This document shows, one piece after another, positions 1 through 9,077 of a DNA stretch of 64,000 bases; within the stretch, counting starts at the first letter, position 1; every line of letters begins with the position of its first letter. The stretch comes from SFHK01 sp964554795 (lineage in GTDB: Bacteria > Bacillota > Clostridia > Christensenellales > Aristaeellaceae): NCBI GenBank assembly GCA_964554795.1, contig CAZKQB010000011.1, forward strand, positions 8,582-72,581, read 5' to 3'. The translations under genes and the position numbers were made by a program. The notes under the pieces are model-generated. The model saw only the letters and a list, made by a program, of their open reading frames with translations, was not told where the DNA came from and made no database searches.

Positions 1-782
1 CATGCGCCGTCGGGAAGCATGAATTCCAGATGCGCGCGGTAGCTGTTGACAAAGACATCGAGCGCTTCTCTGTCGCCGCTTTCTATGGCGTAGCGGCAAA
101 GAGAGGGGAGTGATTCCTCCACGTTGTAGCCGCCAACGTCAATAGCGGTGCAGCCCTTTTCGCTGACAGCGTCATTGGGCTGCCCCTCGCCGAACAGAAG
201 TCCGTTTTGGCTGATATGCTTCATGCAATGATGCGCGAGCTCATGCGCCAGATGACGGTAATCGTCACGGTCAAAATAATTGCCCAGCAGCGCCATGGCG
301 TTGCAGTTGGTGGCAAAGTAGTTGATGTTGGTGCGCATGCCGAGCCGTAGGTTTGCAAACAGCCAGTCGCCCATTCGAAGCAGACGCGCTTCCCACTCGC
401 GCTTCGTCTGCGCATCCAGCAGATGACCGTGCTTGTTTAGCGCGTCGCATAGGGAAACGGCATTGAAAACGGTAATACCGTTCCACGCAGACTGTGCGTC
501 GTTATACAGACCGCCGTCGTCGCATAGCATATTTTCGCCCCACCGAAAGAGCTTCTTTGCAGCATCCAGATACTTCTGATTGCCGGTTGTGTCTGCCATA
601 TACATCATCGGATAGATTGCATCGTGACAACGTCCGTGTATTACCTGGCAGGAGGGACAGAGAATTGCACCGTCAAAGCTTGCATTTCCCGGCATGGAAA
701 TCTGAAGACGGATCAGTTCGTCGCACCAGGCCTGCAGCAGATGGAAGGCCTTGCTGTGAAGCTCGTTTTTTGTGATGGTCAT
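1..782 (-). CDS. (alpha/alpha)6-barrel protein, C-terminus outside window
   Basis: An open frame runs from an ATG at 782, preceded by an AAGAGGAGA ribosome binding site, to the window edge, giving 260 visible residues without a stop. The product is rich in repeated helix pairs with Trp, Gly and Asn turns (for example HGRCHDAIYP, YNDAQSAWNG, NCNAMALLGNYF). This pattern suggests a six-hairpin glycan-active fold such as heparinase-like or epimerase-like barrels. No signal peptide is visible, so it is probably cytoplasmic. It is the last visible gene of the minus-strand sugar operon that starts at 5806, which fits a role on an imported saccharide. The exact family is unresolved and the assignment rests on fold-like features only. 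Confidence 0.7.
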   Translation of the reverse strand, partial: MTITKNELHSKAFHLLQAWCDELIRLQISMPGNASFDGAILCPSCQVIHGRCHDAIYPMMYMADTTGNQKYLDAAKKLFRWGENMLCDDGGLYNDAQSAWNGITVFNAVSLCDALNKHGHLLDAQTKREWEARLLRMGDWLFANLRLGMRTNINYFATNCNAMALLGNYFDRDDYRHLAHELAHHCMKHISQNGLLFGEGQPNDAVSEKGCTAIDVGGYNVEESLPSLCRYAIESGDREALDVFVNSYRAHLEFMLPDGA

Positions 783-810
783 GGTGTTCTCCTCTTTTCA
801 TACTGGAATT

Positions 811-846
811 CGGGGATGGATATCCGTGACGGATATGTCATCCCCG
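811..846 (-). other. Intercistronic hairpin
   Basis: A strong inverted repeat lies between the alcohol dehydrogenase stop and the next start. The outer arms are CGGGGATG and CATCCCCG and the inner arms are ATATCCG and CGGATAT. No T-run follows on either strand, so it is more likely an mRNA processing or stability element than a terminator. Confidence 0.5.
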
Positions 847-856
847 ATGCGTTTGA

Positions 857-1987
857 TCAGATTACCTTTGAAATTGTATCGCGAATAATTGCTCTGTCAA
901 CAGGGCGCGGGTTACATTTGATGTGCCCGGTCGCGCCGACAACAATATCAACGGCTTTATCAAGCTCAAAATCTGCCGGCAGATACTGACGAATGGTATC
1001 CGGAGCCTTCAGGTCTTTCAGGAAGCTACGAACGTGGGTGATTCCTTCTCTTGCGAGAGCCAGACCGTTTTCACCTTCCGCGCCAAATACGCGCGCGATA
1101 TCGCAGTATTTATTAGTGGCGTATTCCACATTGTACTCCATTGCATAGGGAAGGAAGATTGCACAGGCAACGCCGTGGGGAATGTGCGTAATGCCGCCCA
1201 GTGGCTGCGCGATGATGTGATCAAGGCCGATGCCGGCGTTCAGCGCGCAGCCGCCAAAGTAGCTGGCCAGCGCCATATCGCCGCGGGCGTCCACGTCGTT
1301 AGGCTCGTCCACGCATTTTTTGAGTGACTTTACGACCAGCCGCATGGCTTGCATGCTGAACATTTCCGTATACGGGGTGGCGTTCAGCGAAACATAGCTT
1401 TCGATTGCGTGGCTCAGTGCGTCGATTCCGGTGGATACGGTAACGCTTTCCGGAAGCCCCACGGTCATAAGCGGGTCGAGAATAACGGTGTCGGCAATCA
1501 TGTACTGGCTGTAAAAGCTTTTTTTGAGGCCGTTGTCCGGGTTATATACGACGCTGACCTTGCTTGCCTCTGATCCCGTGCCTGAGGTAGTGGGAATTGC
1601 AAAGAAGGGGAGCGTTCGGTTGACGATAGGCTTTCCGTTCATCTGATAGTCCACAACACTGCCGCCGTTGGTGGCGAGCATGGCCACGGCCTTTGCGCAG
1701 TCGAGCACACTTCCGCCGCCGATGGCAAGCACGGCGCCGCAGCCGTTCGCCTTCACGGCGATCCGGTCAATATCAAGCGTGGAGGGCTCGCCCTTCAGAG
1801 AAGCGTCAAGAAGATAAGAAATGTTGGAGTTCTGAAGCGCGGTGAGAATATCAGAGACGCACTTTGCCGTTTCGGAGAAGGCAAGAACCAAAACTTTTTT
1901 ATCAGTAACCTCCCGAAGCATTTCGGGAATCAGTGCGGTTTTTCCGTTTCCATAGAGAACACGACGGTTTTGAATCACATCAAACAT
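857..1987 (-). CDS. Iron-containing alcohol dehydrogenase
   Basis: The 376-residue product has the normal length of group III Fe-dependent alcohol dehydrogenases. The N-terminal half carries the nucleotide-binding signature GGGSVLDCAKAVA and the GTGSEAS motif. The metal-binding half shows GIDALSHAIESYVS and HIIAQPLGGITHIPHGVA, which contain the expected Asp and His ligands. It should interconvert an aldehyde or ketone and an alcohol with NAD(P)H. It sits downstream of a CUT1 binding-protein gene in the same direction. A FucU-type mutarotase on the opposite strand makes a FucO-like lactaldehyde reductase role possible, but no fucose isomerase, kinase or aldolase is present, so the substrate is unassigned. 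Confidence 0.9.
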   Translation of the reverse strand: MFDVIQNRRVLYGNGKTALIPEMLREVTDKKVLVLAFSETAKCVSDILTALQNSNISYLLDASLKGEPSTLDIDRIAVKANGCGAVLAIGGGSVLDCAKAVAMLATNGGSVVDYQMNGKPIVNRTLPFFAIPTTSGTGSEASKVSVVYNPDNGLKKSFYSQYMIADTVILDPLMTVGLPESVTVSTGIDALSHAIESYVSLNATPYTEMFSMQAMRLVVKSLKKCVDEPNDVDARGDMALASYFGGCALNAGIGLDHIIAQPLGGITHIPHGVACAIFLPYAMEYNVEYATNKYCDIARVFGAEGENGLALAREGITHVRSFLKDLKAPDTIRQYLPADFELDKAVDIVVGATGHIKCNPRPVDRAIIRDTISKVI

Positions 1988-2084
1988 GAGATTTCATCGC
2001 CTTTCGAAAGAGAGATGACGTCTGGGCCGCGCCGGAAAATCGGCAGCCAGCCGCTGCGGGAAGAGGAAAGGAGTGTTTGGCAGA

Positions 2085-2109
2085 CGGCGGGGAAGCGAGT
2101 TCCCCGCCG
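2085..2109 (-). other. Intercistronic GC-rich hairpin after binding-protein gene
   Basis: The arms CGGCGGGGAA and TTCCCCGCCG enclose a 5-base loop just after the stop of the solute-binding protein gene. There is no T-run on the minus strand. Such hairpins after binding-protein genes often stabilise the upstream mRNA; that role is inferred here. Confidence 0.5.
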
Positions 2110-2137
2110 CCGAGCAAAGAAAAGATCATGCGTTTGC

Positions 2138-3856
2138 TTACTTCAAAATGCTGTAGGCGTCGTTCTTGGCATCAAGCACCAACTGCAGACCCATGGAGTA
2201 CAGCTCCTCGACGTATGCGTCGTATTCGTCGAGACTGCGGGTACCGGTGATAAACGCGACAGCCATTTCCTTGCGGTATTCGTTGATGGCGGTTTCGCTG
2301 TCATTGGCCTGATCGGCGATGGAGGCATCATACAGCAACGTCGGTACGCACCATTCCGCGCCGAAGGCGTACTTCTCAAGATTCTTCTGGCAGCCGTAGT
2401 ACTTCATGACCTCGTTGTAGGAGGAGTAGGCCATTACGGTGTCCTTGAGAGCGAGATTGCCGTCGCAATATTCCATGATTTCGGGTGCGCCGTCGGCTTC
2501 CTGGCTCAGGCGGAACTGCGCATAGCGGTTGGAGAGTGCCTTCTGATCCCAGGAGCAGTTAACGGGCTGCGTGCCGTAATTGACTACCTCGCGGAACCAT
2601 GCCTGTTCGCCGTTGATGCCGAGTGCGGCTTCGGATGAGGGATCGTCCCAGCCTACGCCCTTAACGCCGATGTAGGCGCTGTAGCCATAGTATTCATCGA
2701 GGAACAGGTCGCCCAGACGAACCGCATACTGAATGTATTCGGTGGGGCATTTGTCGGTAATGAACCAGCCGCCCTGGCAGGGATAATTGGCATTGTAGAT
2801 GGCGTTGCGCTGTCCATTTTCGCCTTCGACGGGCGCGAGGACGAAGTAGTCAAACCAACGATTCGTATCGCCGGCCTTGATGACACCGTCTTCGGGACCC
2901 CAGCCGATGATGAGACCAAGCGTTTCGCCTGCGGGCGCTTCGCCGATGGCGCGGAGGTCATCCACGCTGATGGAGAAGCTGTCTTCCAAAATCAGACCCT
3001 CGGCATACAACGAACGGGCGTATTCCAGCGCCATTTTGTATTCCTCGGTAGTGAAGCAGGCGACGACCTCGCCAGTGCCGTCCACATCCACGCGGTAGTT
3101 TTCATACGGGGTGACCTGATAGAAGTTGGAAACCCAGCGGAGAAAGCGGTCGGTATTGTCGGCGTGGAAGGCCAGCGGGATCTCGTCGGAGGGATCGCCG
3201 TTTCCGTTCGCGTCGTTGTCACGGATCCACTCGAGATACGTCTTGAGCTCCTCGGTGGTCTGGGGCTCGCCATCCCCGTAGTTCGCCATGAAGGGCATGG
3301 AGTACCACACGCGGCCCTCGCCGTACATGCAGTGATAAGCTTCGTTGTAATCCGGCAGAGAGTAGATGTGACCGTCGGAGCCGGTAACATATGCCTTAGT
3401 GGCGGGGTTATAGGCGAAAAGATCCAGCGTGTTGGGCGTGGTTTCCTCGGAAATGTACTCATCGAGTGCAACGAAGATGCCGCTCTGCGCATACTGATCC
3501 ATGGCGGCTTTCTTGATGCCCTTGTACATGATGACGTCCGGATAGCTGCCGGAGTTAAGAAGCAGATTCAGCTTCGCATCGGCGCCGTTGGCGGGTCCCT
3601 CGATGAATTCGAGCTTCAAGCCGGTGTCCTTTTCGAGAAGCTGGGTTGTCAGGTTTACTTCGCGGCTGTAGGATTCTAGCGTGTTGGGCTGCAGGGCGCC
3701 GAAGATAGTGAGCGTTACTTCCTCGCCCTCAGGCACGATGCGGGCATTTGCATCGGGGATGATGCGAACTGGGCCCTCAGTGGTGAGATCGGCCAGTGCG
3801 GCGGTCGCACTGAGCATCATGACGATGGCCATGATCAGGGTGACGAGTCGTTTCAT
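2138..3856 (-). CDS. CUT1-type extracellular solute-binding protein (LipO/YtcQ-like)
   Basis: This 572-residue protein begins with a typical signal peptide (MKRLVTLIMAIVMMLSATAALA) and continues as a long family 1 sugar-binding protein. It follows two permease genes in the order permease, permease, binding protein, typical of LplBC-type importers for oligosaccharides. No ATPase gene is nearby; such systems usually share an MsmX-type ATPase encoded elsewhere. The signal peptide has no lipobox Cys and looks like a signal peptidase I substrate, which is unusual for a monoderm importer because the protein would not be lipid-anchored. The start is supported by AAGGAGG upstream. The substrate cannot be told from sequence. 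Confidence 0.92.
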   Translation of the reverse strand: MKRLVTLIMAIVMMLSATAALADLTTEGPVRIIPDANARIVPEGEEVTLTIFGALQPNTLESYSREVNLTTQLLEKDTGLKLEFIEGPANGADAKLNLLLNSGSYPDVIMYKGIKKAAMDQYAQSGIFVALDEYISEETTPNTLDLFAYNPATKAYVTGSDGHIYSLPDYNEAYHCMYGEGRVWYSMPFMANYGDGEPQTTEELKTYLEWIRDNDANGNGDPSDEIPLAFHADNTDRFLRWVSNFYQVTPYENYRVDVDGTGEVVACFTTEEYKMALEYARSLYAEGLILEDSFSISVDDLRAIGEAPAGETLGLIIGWGPEDGVIKAGDTNRWFDYFVLAPVEGENGQRNAIYNANYPCQGGWFITDKCPTEYIQYAVRLGDLFLDEYYGYSAYIGVKGVGWDDPSSEAALGINGEQAWFREVVNYGTQPVNCSWDQKALSNRYAQFRLSQEADGAPEIMEYCDGNLALKDTVMAYSSYNEVMKYYGCQKNLEKYAFGAEWCVPTLLYDASIADQANDSETAINEYRKEMAVAFITGTRSLDEYDAYVEELYSMGLQLVLDAKNDAYSILK

Positions 3857-3910
3857 GGGTCTTGCCTCCTTTTTCTTATGTTCAACCGGCAGAACCGGCC
3901 GAAGTACGCG

Positions 3911-4825
3911 TTATCCCTTTACGGAGCCAATCATCATACCCTTTACGAAGTACTTCTGAACGAAGGGATACAGGATCATGACGGGCAGGGAACCAAGCAC
4001 AATGACGGCGTATTTGATCAGCTGCATGGCGTTGGCCATTTCCTCCAGCGCGGAGTCATCAATCTGAGCCATCATTTCTGTGGACATGTTGGAGAGTAGC
4101 AGAATGTCGCGAAGCACGAGCTGCAGCGTGTACTTGCTGGAGGTGTTCAGATACAGAAGCGCGCGCATGTAGCCGTTCCAGTGTCCTACGCCGTGGAAGA
4201 GCACCATGACTGCGATAACGGGCTTGGCCAGCGGAAGCGCGATTTTCACGAAGAAGTGCAGGTCGTTGCTGCCGTCAATCTGCGCGGCCTCCAGAAGCTC
4301 GTTCGGCACATTGGTGCTGAAGTAGGTGCGCACGATGATCATGTTGTAGCATGAAAACGCGAAGGGGATGATCATTGCGAGGCGGCTGTCAATGAGGCCG
4401 AGATTCTTTACCAGCATGTAGTTCGGAATCATGCCGCCGGAGAAGAACATGGTGAAGGTGAAATACAGAACGAACATGCCCTTGCCTGGCAGGTCGCGCC
4501 GAGAAAGCGGATAGCCGGCCAGCACGAGCAGAATTACGTTCACGATTGTGCCGAGAATCATGTACAGCATGCTGTTCAGGTATCCGGTCATCAGGAGATT
4601 CTGCTTGAAGCAAGCCTTATAACCATCCAGCGTGAGACTGACTGGCCACAGCCACACCTTGTTCGTGATGACGGCATAGGCCGATGAAAAGGAACTGGAT
4701 ACGACGTAGATGATCGGATAAAGTACAATCAGGAAGAAAAAGGACAGCAGAATCAGGTTGGTAAGATGGAAGGAGCGGTCGCCCGGCTGGCCGAGTATGG
4801 AAAGCTTCTTTTGCTTGATTGCCAT
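3911..4825 (-). CDS. Carbohydrate ABC transporter permease, LplC/MalG type
   Basis: The 304-residue polytopic membrane protein has about six hydrophobic helices. Its cytoplasmic EAA loop reads ELLEAAQIDGSNDLHFF, the coupling helix that contacts the ATPase. It overlaps functionally with the neighbouring LplB-type permease and the binding protein downstream. The start has AGGAGG upstream. It ends in the SVKG sequence common in this subfamily, as does the second copy at 34032. It forms half of the membrane channel for the sugar taken up by this operon. Confidence 0.93.
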   Translation of the reverse strand: MAIKQKKLSILGQPGDRSFHLTNLILLSFFFLIVLYPIIYVVSSSFSSAYAVITNKVWLWPVSLTLDGYKACFKQNLLMTGYLNSMLYMILGTIVNVILLVLAGYPLSRRDLPGKGMFVLYFTFTMFFSGGMIPNYMLVKNLGLIDSRLAMIIPFAFSCYNMIIVRTYFSTNVPNELLEAAQIDGSNDLHFFVKIALPLAKPVIAVMVLFHGVGHWNGYMRALLYLNTSSKYTLQLVLRDILLLSNMSTEMMAQIDDSALEEMANAMQLIKYAVIVLGSLPVMILYPFVQKYFVKGMMIGSVKG

Positions 4826-4840
4826 AATCCATTCCTCCTG

Positions 4841-5806
4841 TTACCACAAGCCGTAGCTGGAAATTTTGGTCGAGAAGAAGTTCGCGGTCAGAACCAAGAA
4901 CAGCGATACAAGGTTCTGGAACAGACCGACCGCAGTAGAATAGGAGAAGTCCGGCTTGCTTGCGGTGATGCTCTGCTTGTATACGTAGGTCTCAATGACC
5001 TCCGATATGGAGATGTTGGTCGAGTTCTGCATCAGATAAATCTTCTCAAAGCCGACCGTTATTACCGAGCCCATGCGCAGAATGAGCATGATGGTGATCG
5101 TCGGGAGAATGCCGGGAATGTCTACGTGCCAGATGCGCTTCCACATGGAGGCACCGTCAATGGATGCGGCCTCGTGCAGCTGCGGATCGACGCCTGCCAG
5201 CGCGGAGATGTAGATGATTGCACCGTAGCCGGCCTCCTGCCATACGCCTGACCACACGTATACGTGCCGGAAGTATTCGGGCTTGCCTAAAAAGTTGATG
5301 GCGTCGGCGCCGAAAAGCTCCAAAACCCGGTTCAGAAGGCCATTGTGAAGGCTCAGAAGCTGATTCAGTAGACCTACCATTATGACTGTTGACAGAAAGT
5401 GCGGCGCGTAGGTGACCATCTGGATGGTCTTGCGGTATTTATCGCTCGAGAGGTGCGTAAGACCGATGGCCAAAAGAATCGGAATCGGGAAGCCTGCCAG
5501 AAGGTTATAGATGCTGATAATCAGCGTGTTTGAAAGAATGCTCCAGAACTTCACGTTTGTGGTAAAACGCAAAATCTGGTAAAAGCCGATCCAAGGACTG
5601 TCCATGATGCCGGCCTTGATGTCGTAGGACTTGAACGCGAGCGTTACGCCGTAGATGGGAATGTAGTTGAAGATGAAGACGTAGATCACGGGGATTGACA
5701 AAAGCAGATACAGTCCCCATCTGCGCTTCACTGCGTGCCATCGCCTTACAAACCCGCTGCTGACCGACGAAGAAACCATCTGTTTCTGCTCAACCATGTT
5801 GCACAC
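4841..5806 (-). CDS. Carbohydrate ABC transporter permease, LplB type
   Basis: First gene of the minus-strand sugar operon, 321 residues with about six membrane helices. The EAA motif is LHEAASIDGASMWKRIW, typical for LplB/YteP-type permeases. The start at 5806 is preceded by AGGAGG and, further upstream, by a clear sigma-A promoter at 5879-5907. The following permease starts 15 bases after its stop, so the two are cotranscribed. It pairs with the LplC-type permease to form the transport channel. Confidence 0.93.
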   Translation of the reverse strand: MCNMVEQKQMVSSSVSSGFVRRWHAVKRRWGLYLLLSIPVIYVFIFNYIPIYGVTLAFKSYDIKAGIMDSPWIGFYQILRFTTNVKFWSILSNTLIISIYNLLAGFPIPILLAIGLTHLSSDKYRKTIQMVTYAPHFLSTVIMVGLLNQLLSLHNGLLNRVLELFGADAINFLGKPEYFRHVYVWSGVWQEAGYGAIIYISALAGVDPQLHEAASIDGASMWKRIWHVDIPGILPTITIMLILRMGSVITVGFEKIYLMQNSTNISISEVIETYVYKQSITASKPDFSYSTAVGLFQNLVSLFLVLTANFFSTKISSYGLW

Positions 5807-5823
5807 CTCCTAATGTATCAAAA

Positions 5824-6036
5824 TTGGTATAAAAATGGGCAATGATGTATGAAAACATTTGCTGATTCGGGTGCAAATATAATACCATTTAAAATAACAA
5901 ATGTCAACATTGTTTTTGAAATTCCACCATAAAAAGTGGATATTTGTGACATTGTTCCAAAATACGAACGGAATTACGTGGTTTAAAGAACGGTGATTTG
6001 GTATATGCGGTATTAAATTAAAAACCTATTGGTATA
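5824..6036. promoter_or_regulatory. Three TTGGTATA boxes in the divergent intergenic region
   Basis: The 8-base word TTGGTATA occurs at 5824-5831, 5998-6005 and 6029-6036, all in the same orientation. A related AATGGTATT, read on the minus strand, overlaps the -10 of the transporter promoter. One box lies just before the first permease gene and one abuts the -35 of the regulator promoter. They are candidate operators for the GntR/LacI hybrid regulator encoded at 6109. The binding is inferred; the repeats are seen. Confidence 0.5.
5879..5907 (-). promoter_or_regulatory. Sigma-A promoter of the sugar transporter operon
   Basis: On the minus strand TTGACA (5907-5902) is separated by 17 bases from TATTAT (5884-5879). 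It faces the permease gene starting at 5806, leaving a leader of about 65 bases. Confidence 0.8.
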
Positions 6037-6040
6037 AATA

Positions 6041-6069
6041 TTGACACGCGCAGAGGAAAGTGCTATAAT
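6041..6069 (+). promoter_or_regulatory. Sigma-A promoter of the regulator and catabolic operon
   Basis: TTGACA (6041-6046) and TATAAT (6064-6069) are separated by exactly 17 bases, a consensus promoter. It reads into the regulator gene 40 bases downstream. A TTGGTATA box ends 4 bases before the -35. Confidence 0.9.
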
Positions 6070-6108
6070 ACGCGTGTAGGTAATTAGAAATGACATGGAG
6101 ACGTGAAT

Positions 6109-7212
6109 ATGGCGAAAACGGTATTTGTACCTAAATATAAAATTCTCTATAAGCAGATGAAGGAGGACGTGCTGGCGGGCGTATACAAGCCGGGTGAAAA
6201 GCTTCCGTGCGAACGCGACCTGTGCGCAAAATACTCGGTTGAGCGTGTAACGCTCAGACATGCGCTGGAGCTTCTGGCCGAAGACGGACTAATTGAAAAG
6301 AAAACGGGCGTCGGATCCTTCGTGAAGCATGCGGAGCCGGAGACGGTTCGGGCCAGGCAGACGATCGTGTTTTCCATGAAGAGACACGTGAACGACATTC
6401 TGCACAATGTGCACGCGTTCAATGCCATGCTGTTTTTTATACTTGAGCAGAAGTGTCATCAGCGCGGCTACACGTTGATTTATGCCGGCGTGGAGAATGA
6501 TGAAATTGCGGTTCTGAACTACGAAAGGCAGACGCTTGCCGGAGCGATGCTGATCAGTCACCACAGCGAGACGGCTACGCAGGCAACACTTCAGACCGGC
6601 GTGCCGACCATTTGCGTGAACCACTATGCGCCCAATGCCATCAGCATCTTGCCAGACAACGAAAAGGGAATCGCCGACGGCGTGCGCTACTTGAATGCGC
6701 AGGGCCATACGAGAATCGGCTTTATCACGGGTGACCTTCTGATGATTAATGCGCGCGAGCGCTTGAACGGCTATCGGCATGCGCTGTTTGATCTGGGGCT
6801 TCCGGTGGAGGATGCGCTGATTCGGGAGGGCACGTGGACGTTTGACAGCGGGGTGCAGGCGACGAAGGCGCTTCTGGCGATGGATACGCCGCCCACGGCC
6901 ATATTGACATCCAGTGACGAAATGGCGCTGGGCGCGATGGAGGCGATTCATCAGGCCGGGCTGCGCATTCCGCAGGACATCAGCGTAATGGGCTTTGACA
7001 ATATTGATGTGGGTCGATACTGCTCGCCGTCGCTTACCACCATTGGCGTAAGCGCAGAGCAGATTGCGGAGCTTTCGCTGGACTCGCTTGAGGTTGCGAC
7101 TAGGGTCGGCGATATGCCAAAGGGGGATGTAGGCTATATGCTTCGGACGCCTACTTCAATCATCGAACGGGGAAGCGTTGCGCCTCCAAACGAAACGTCT
7201 TTCAAGCGCTGA
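6109..7212 (+). CDS. GntR-type HTH / LacI-type ligand domain regulator (AraR-like architecture)
   Basis: The N-terminal ~75 residues form a GntR winged helix (GEKLPCERDLCAKYSVERVT and EKKTGVGSFV). The remaining ~280 residues form a LacI/periplasmic-binding-type sensor domain (GFITGDL, ILTSSDEMALGAMEAIHQAG, VMGFDNIDVGRYCSPSLTT). This combination is known from AraR, a sugar-responsive repressor. The ATG at 6109 is chosen because GGAG lies 8 bases upstream; a GTG at 6103 is too close to it. The gene is first in the plus-strand catabolic operon and divergent from the transporter operon, so it most likely controls both in response to the imported sugar. Confidence 0.9.
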   Translation: MAKTVFVPKYKILYKQMKEDVLAGVYKPGEKLPCERDLCAKYSVERVTLRHALELLAEDGLIEKKTGVGSFVKHAEPETVRARQTIVFSMKRHVNDILHNVHAFNAMLFFILEQKCHQRGYTLIYAGVENDEIAVLNYERQTLAGAMLISHHSETATQATLQTGVPTICVNHYAPNAISILPDNEKGIADGVRYLNAQGHTRIGFITGDLLMINARERLNGYRHALFDLGLPVEDALIREGTWTFDSGVQATKALLAMDTPPTAILTSSDEMALGAMEAIHQAGLRIPQDISVMGFDNIDVGRYCSPSLTTIGVSAEQIAELSLDSLEVATRVGDMPKGDVGYMLRTPTSIIERGSVAPPNETSFKR

Positions 7213-7247
7213 AGCGCTTAGATAAAGAAAAGAAAGAGGTATCGCGT

Positions 7248-8039
7248 ATGGCAAAGTATTCCGTATTTACCAAGCCATGGAAGGATGTTCCTGTTGACGA
7301 GCTAATTCGTATCGTTACCAATATGGGCTATAACTCCATTGAGTTTCCCCTTCGCGACGGTGCGCAGGTGTGTCCTGCCGAGGCGGAGGCAAAGCTGCCG
7401 CAGCTGGTGAAGCAGCTTGGCGATGCGGGCATCACGATTGACGACGTTGCTTCCTCCACGGATGAATGCGTTTTTGCTGCCTGTGCTGCTTCGAAGATTC
7501 CGATGATTCGCGTGATGTTCAATCCGCCGCAGGCCGACGATTATCTTGCGCAGGAATATGAATACTGCAAGCTGGTTGAAAGCTGGATCCCGTTGTGCGA
7601 GAAGTACGGTGTGAAGGTTGGCGTGCAGATGCACCACGGCAGGGGCGCTATGACTACGGCCGATATGATGCGAGTGGTTTCCCATTTTGATCCAAAGCAT
7701 ATCGGCGCGATCTGGGACGCCGCGCATTCTGCGCTTGCCGGAGAAAACCCGGAACAGGCGATCGATGTATGTTGGAGCCATCTTTGCCTTGCCAACTTCA
7801 AAAATGCTCGCTGGCAGATGTATGGAAGAAATATGGATGGCACGGCCGGCTTTAAGCCCTATTTCTGCCCTGGCCCCGACGGCGTTCTGAGTTGGCCGCG
7901 CGCGGTTGCCCATCTTAAGAAGAAGGGCTATGCCGGAACGTGGTGCATGCCCGCGGAGTATACGGGACTTACCCATGAGGAAGAGCAGCAGTATGCCGTT
8001 CGCGACCTGACGTGGCTGAAGTCGCTGGTGGAAGGCTGA
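7248..8039 (+). CDS. Sugar phosphate isomerase/epimerase family TIM-barrel protein
   Basis: This 263-residue protein has the xylose isomerase-like barrel layout, with NSIEFPLRDG near the start, a metal-site region around VGVQMHHGRGAM, and the strand HIGAIWDAAHSALAGE. The fold serves sugar isomerases, epimerases and dehydratases acting on keto or polyol sugars with a divalent metal. It is 35 bases downstream of the regulator and followed by a Gfo/Idh oxidoreductase, a frequent pairing in inositol-like and keto-sugar catabolism. The specific reaction is not known. Confidence 0.85.
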   Translation: MAKYSVFTKPWKDVPVDELIRIVTNMGYNSIEFPLRDGAQVCPAEAEAKLPQLVKQLGDAGITIDDVASSTDECVFAACAASKIPMIRVMFNPPQADDYLAQEYEYCKLVESWIPLCEKYGVKVGVQMHHGRGAMTTADMMRVVSHFDPKHIGAIWDAAHSALAGENPEQAIDVCWSHLCLANFKNARWQMYGRNMDGTAGFKPYFCPGPDGVLSWPRAVAHLKKKGYAGTWCMPAEYTGLTHEEEQQYAVRDLTWLKSLVEG

Positions 8040-8069
8040 GTCTTTGACCGAAACATGGGAGGATAAGCC

Positions 8070-9077
8070 ATGAAGCGTTTTCGCATGGCCTTCATTGGCG
8101 CCGGAAGCCGGGCCAATCTTGTGCACTACCCGTCATTTGCAGACCTTGACGATGTGGAGATTGTCGGCATCTGCGACATCAACGCTGAACTGCTTCACGA
8201 TACCGCAGAAAAGTATCGCGTGCCGCAGGAGAGACGCTGGACGGGCGGAGTGCTTGCCTACCGCGATATGTTGAGAGAAACGGCCCCCGACGGCGTTGCG
8301 GTAATCGGTCAGCCGCATATCATGTTCGATATCTGGGTGTACGTGCTCGAACAGGGCTACAACCTTTATATTGAGAAGCCCATGGGCATAACCATTCATC
8401 AGGCCCGTCTGCTCAACATGCTTGCACAGAAGCGCGGCGTTGTGGCGACGGTAGCGTTTCAGAGGCGCATTACGCCGGTGGTCATGCAGCTGCGCGAAAG
8501 ATGCCTGTCGCATGGCCCGATCACGCATTCGCTGGTTCGCTTTTACAAGTGTGCGCCGGAGCCCTTCGTTTGTGCCCGCGACCATATGATGGACGACTGC
8601 GTCCATTCGATTGATACGCTGAGGTGGGTGTTTGACGATCGTAGGATCAAGCGCATCACCAGCCTCTGCCAGGCCATTGGGACGCCGGACATCAACTACA
8701 TTTCCGCCACGCTGGAATTTGAAGGCGGCGGGAAGGGCTATCTGATCAACAGCTGGATCAGCGGACGCCGGATTTTTGACATGGAAATGCACGCGCCGGG
8801 GATTTGTGCCGAGGTAGAGCATGAAAAGGGCGGCAGATACTATGAAAACGGAGATACCACGGGTGTGCCCATCACGTCTGTCGAGGCGGCGCGCTCAAGT
8901 CGTTTTCATGTTTACACGGGCGTCGAGGCGCTTGCAAAGGACTTCGTCGCCTGCTGCCGGGATCGCAGCCGAAGACCCGCAAGCGGGTTTGACAATGCAC
9001 TGAAGACCATGGAAGCAGCTGAGGTTATTCTTGCACAGGCGCTGCTTCGCCAAAATCAGGAGGACGTATGCTGCTGA
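8070..9077 (+). CDS. Gfo/Idh/MocA family oxidoreductase
   Basis: The 335-residue product begins with a Rossmann motif (FIGAGSRANLVHYP) and carries the IEKPMG motif, whose Lys is the usual catalytic residue in this family. The C-terminal half is the alpha/beta substrate domain. It should oxidise or reduce a hydroxyl of a sugar or polyol with NAD(P). GGGAGG lies 7 bases before the start. Its 3' end overlaps the FucU-type gene by 10 bases, implying translational coupling. Confidence 0.9.
   Translation: MKRFRMAFIGAGSRANLVHYPSFADLDDVEIVGICDINAELLHDTAEKYRVPQERRWTGGVLAYRDMLRETAPDGVAVIGQPHIMFDIWVYVLEQGYNLYIEKPMGITIHQARLLNMLAQKRGVVATVAFQRRITPVVMQLRERCLSHGPITHSLVRFYKCAPEPFVCARDHMMDDCVHSIDTLRWVFDDRRIKRITSLCQAIGTPDINYISATLEFEGGGKGYLINSWISGRRIFDMEMHAPGICAEVEHEKGGRYYENGDTTGVPITSVEAARSSRFHVYTGVEALAKDFVACCRDRSRRPASGFDNALKTMEAAEVILAQALLRQNQEDVCC

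Noticed and set aside
811..846. Hairpin considered as a terminator
   Set aside because: No T-run on either strand; kept as an intercistronic hairpin.
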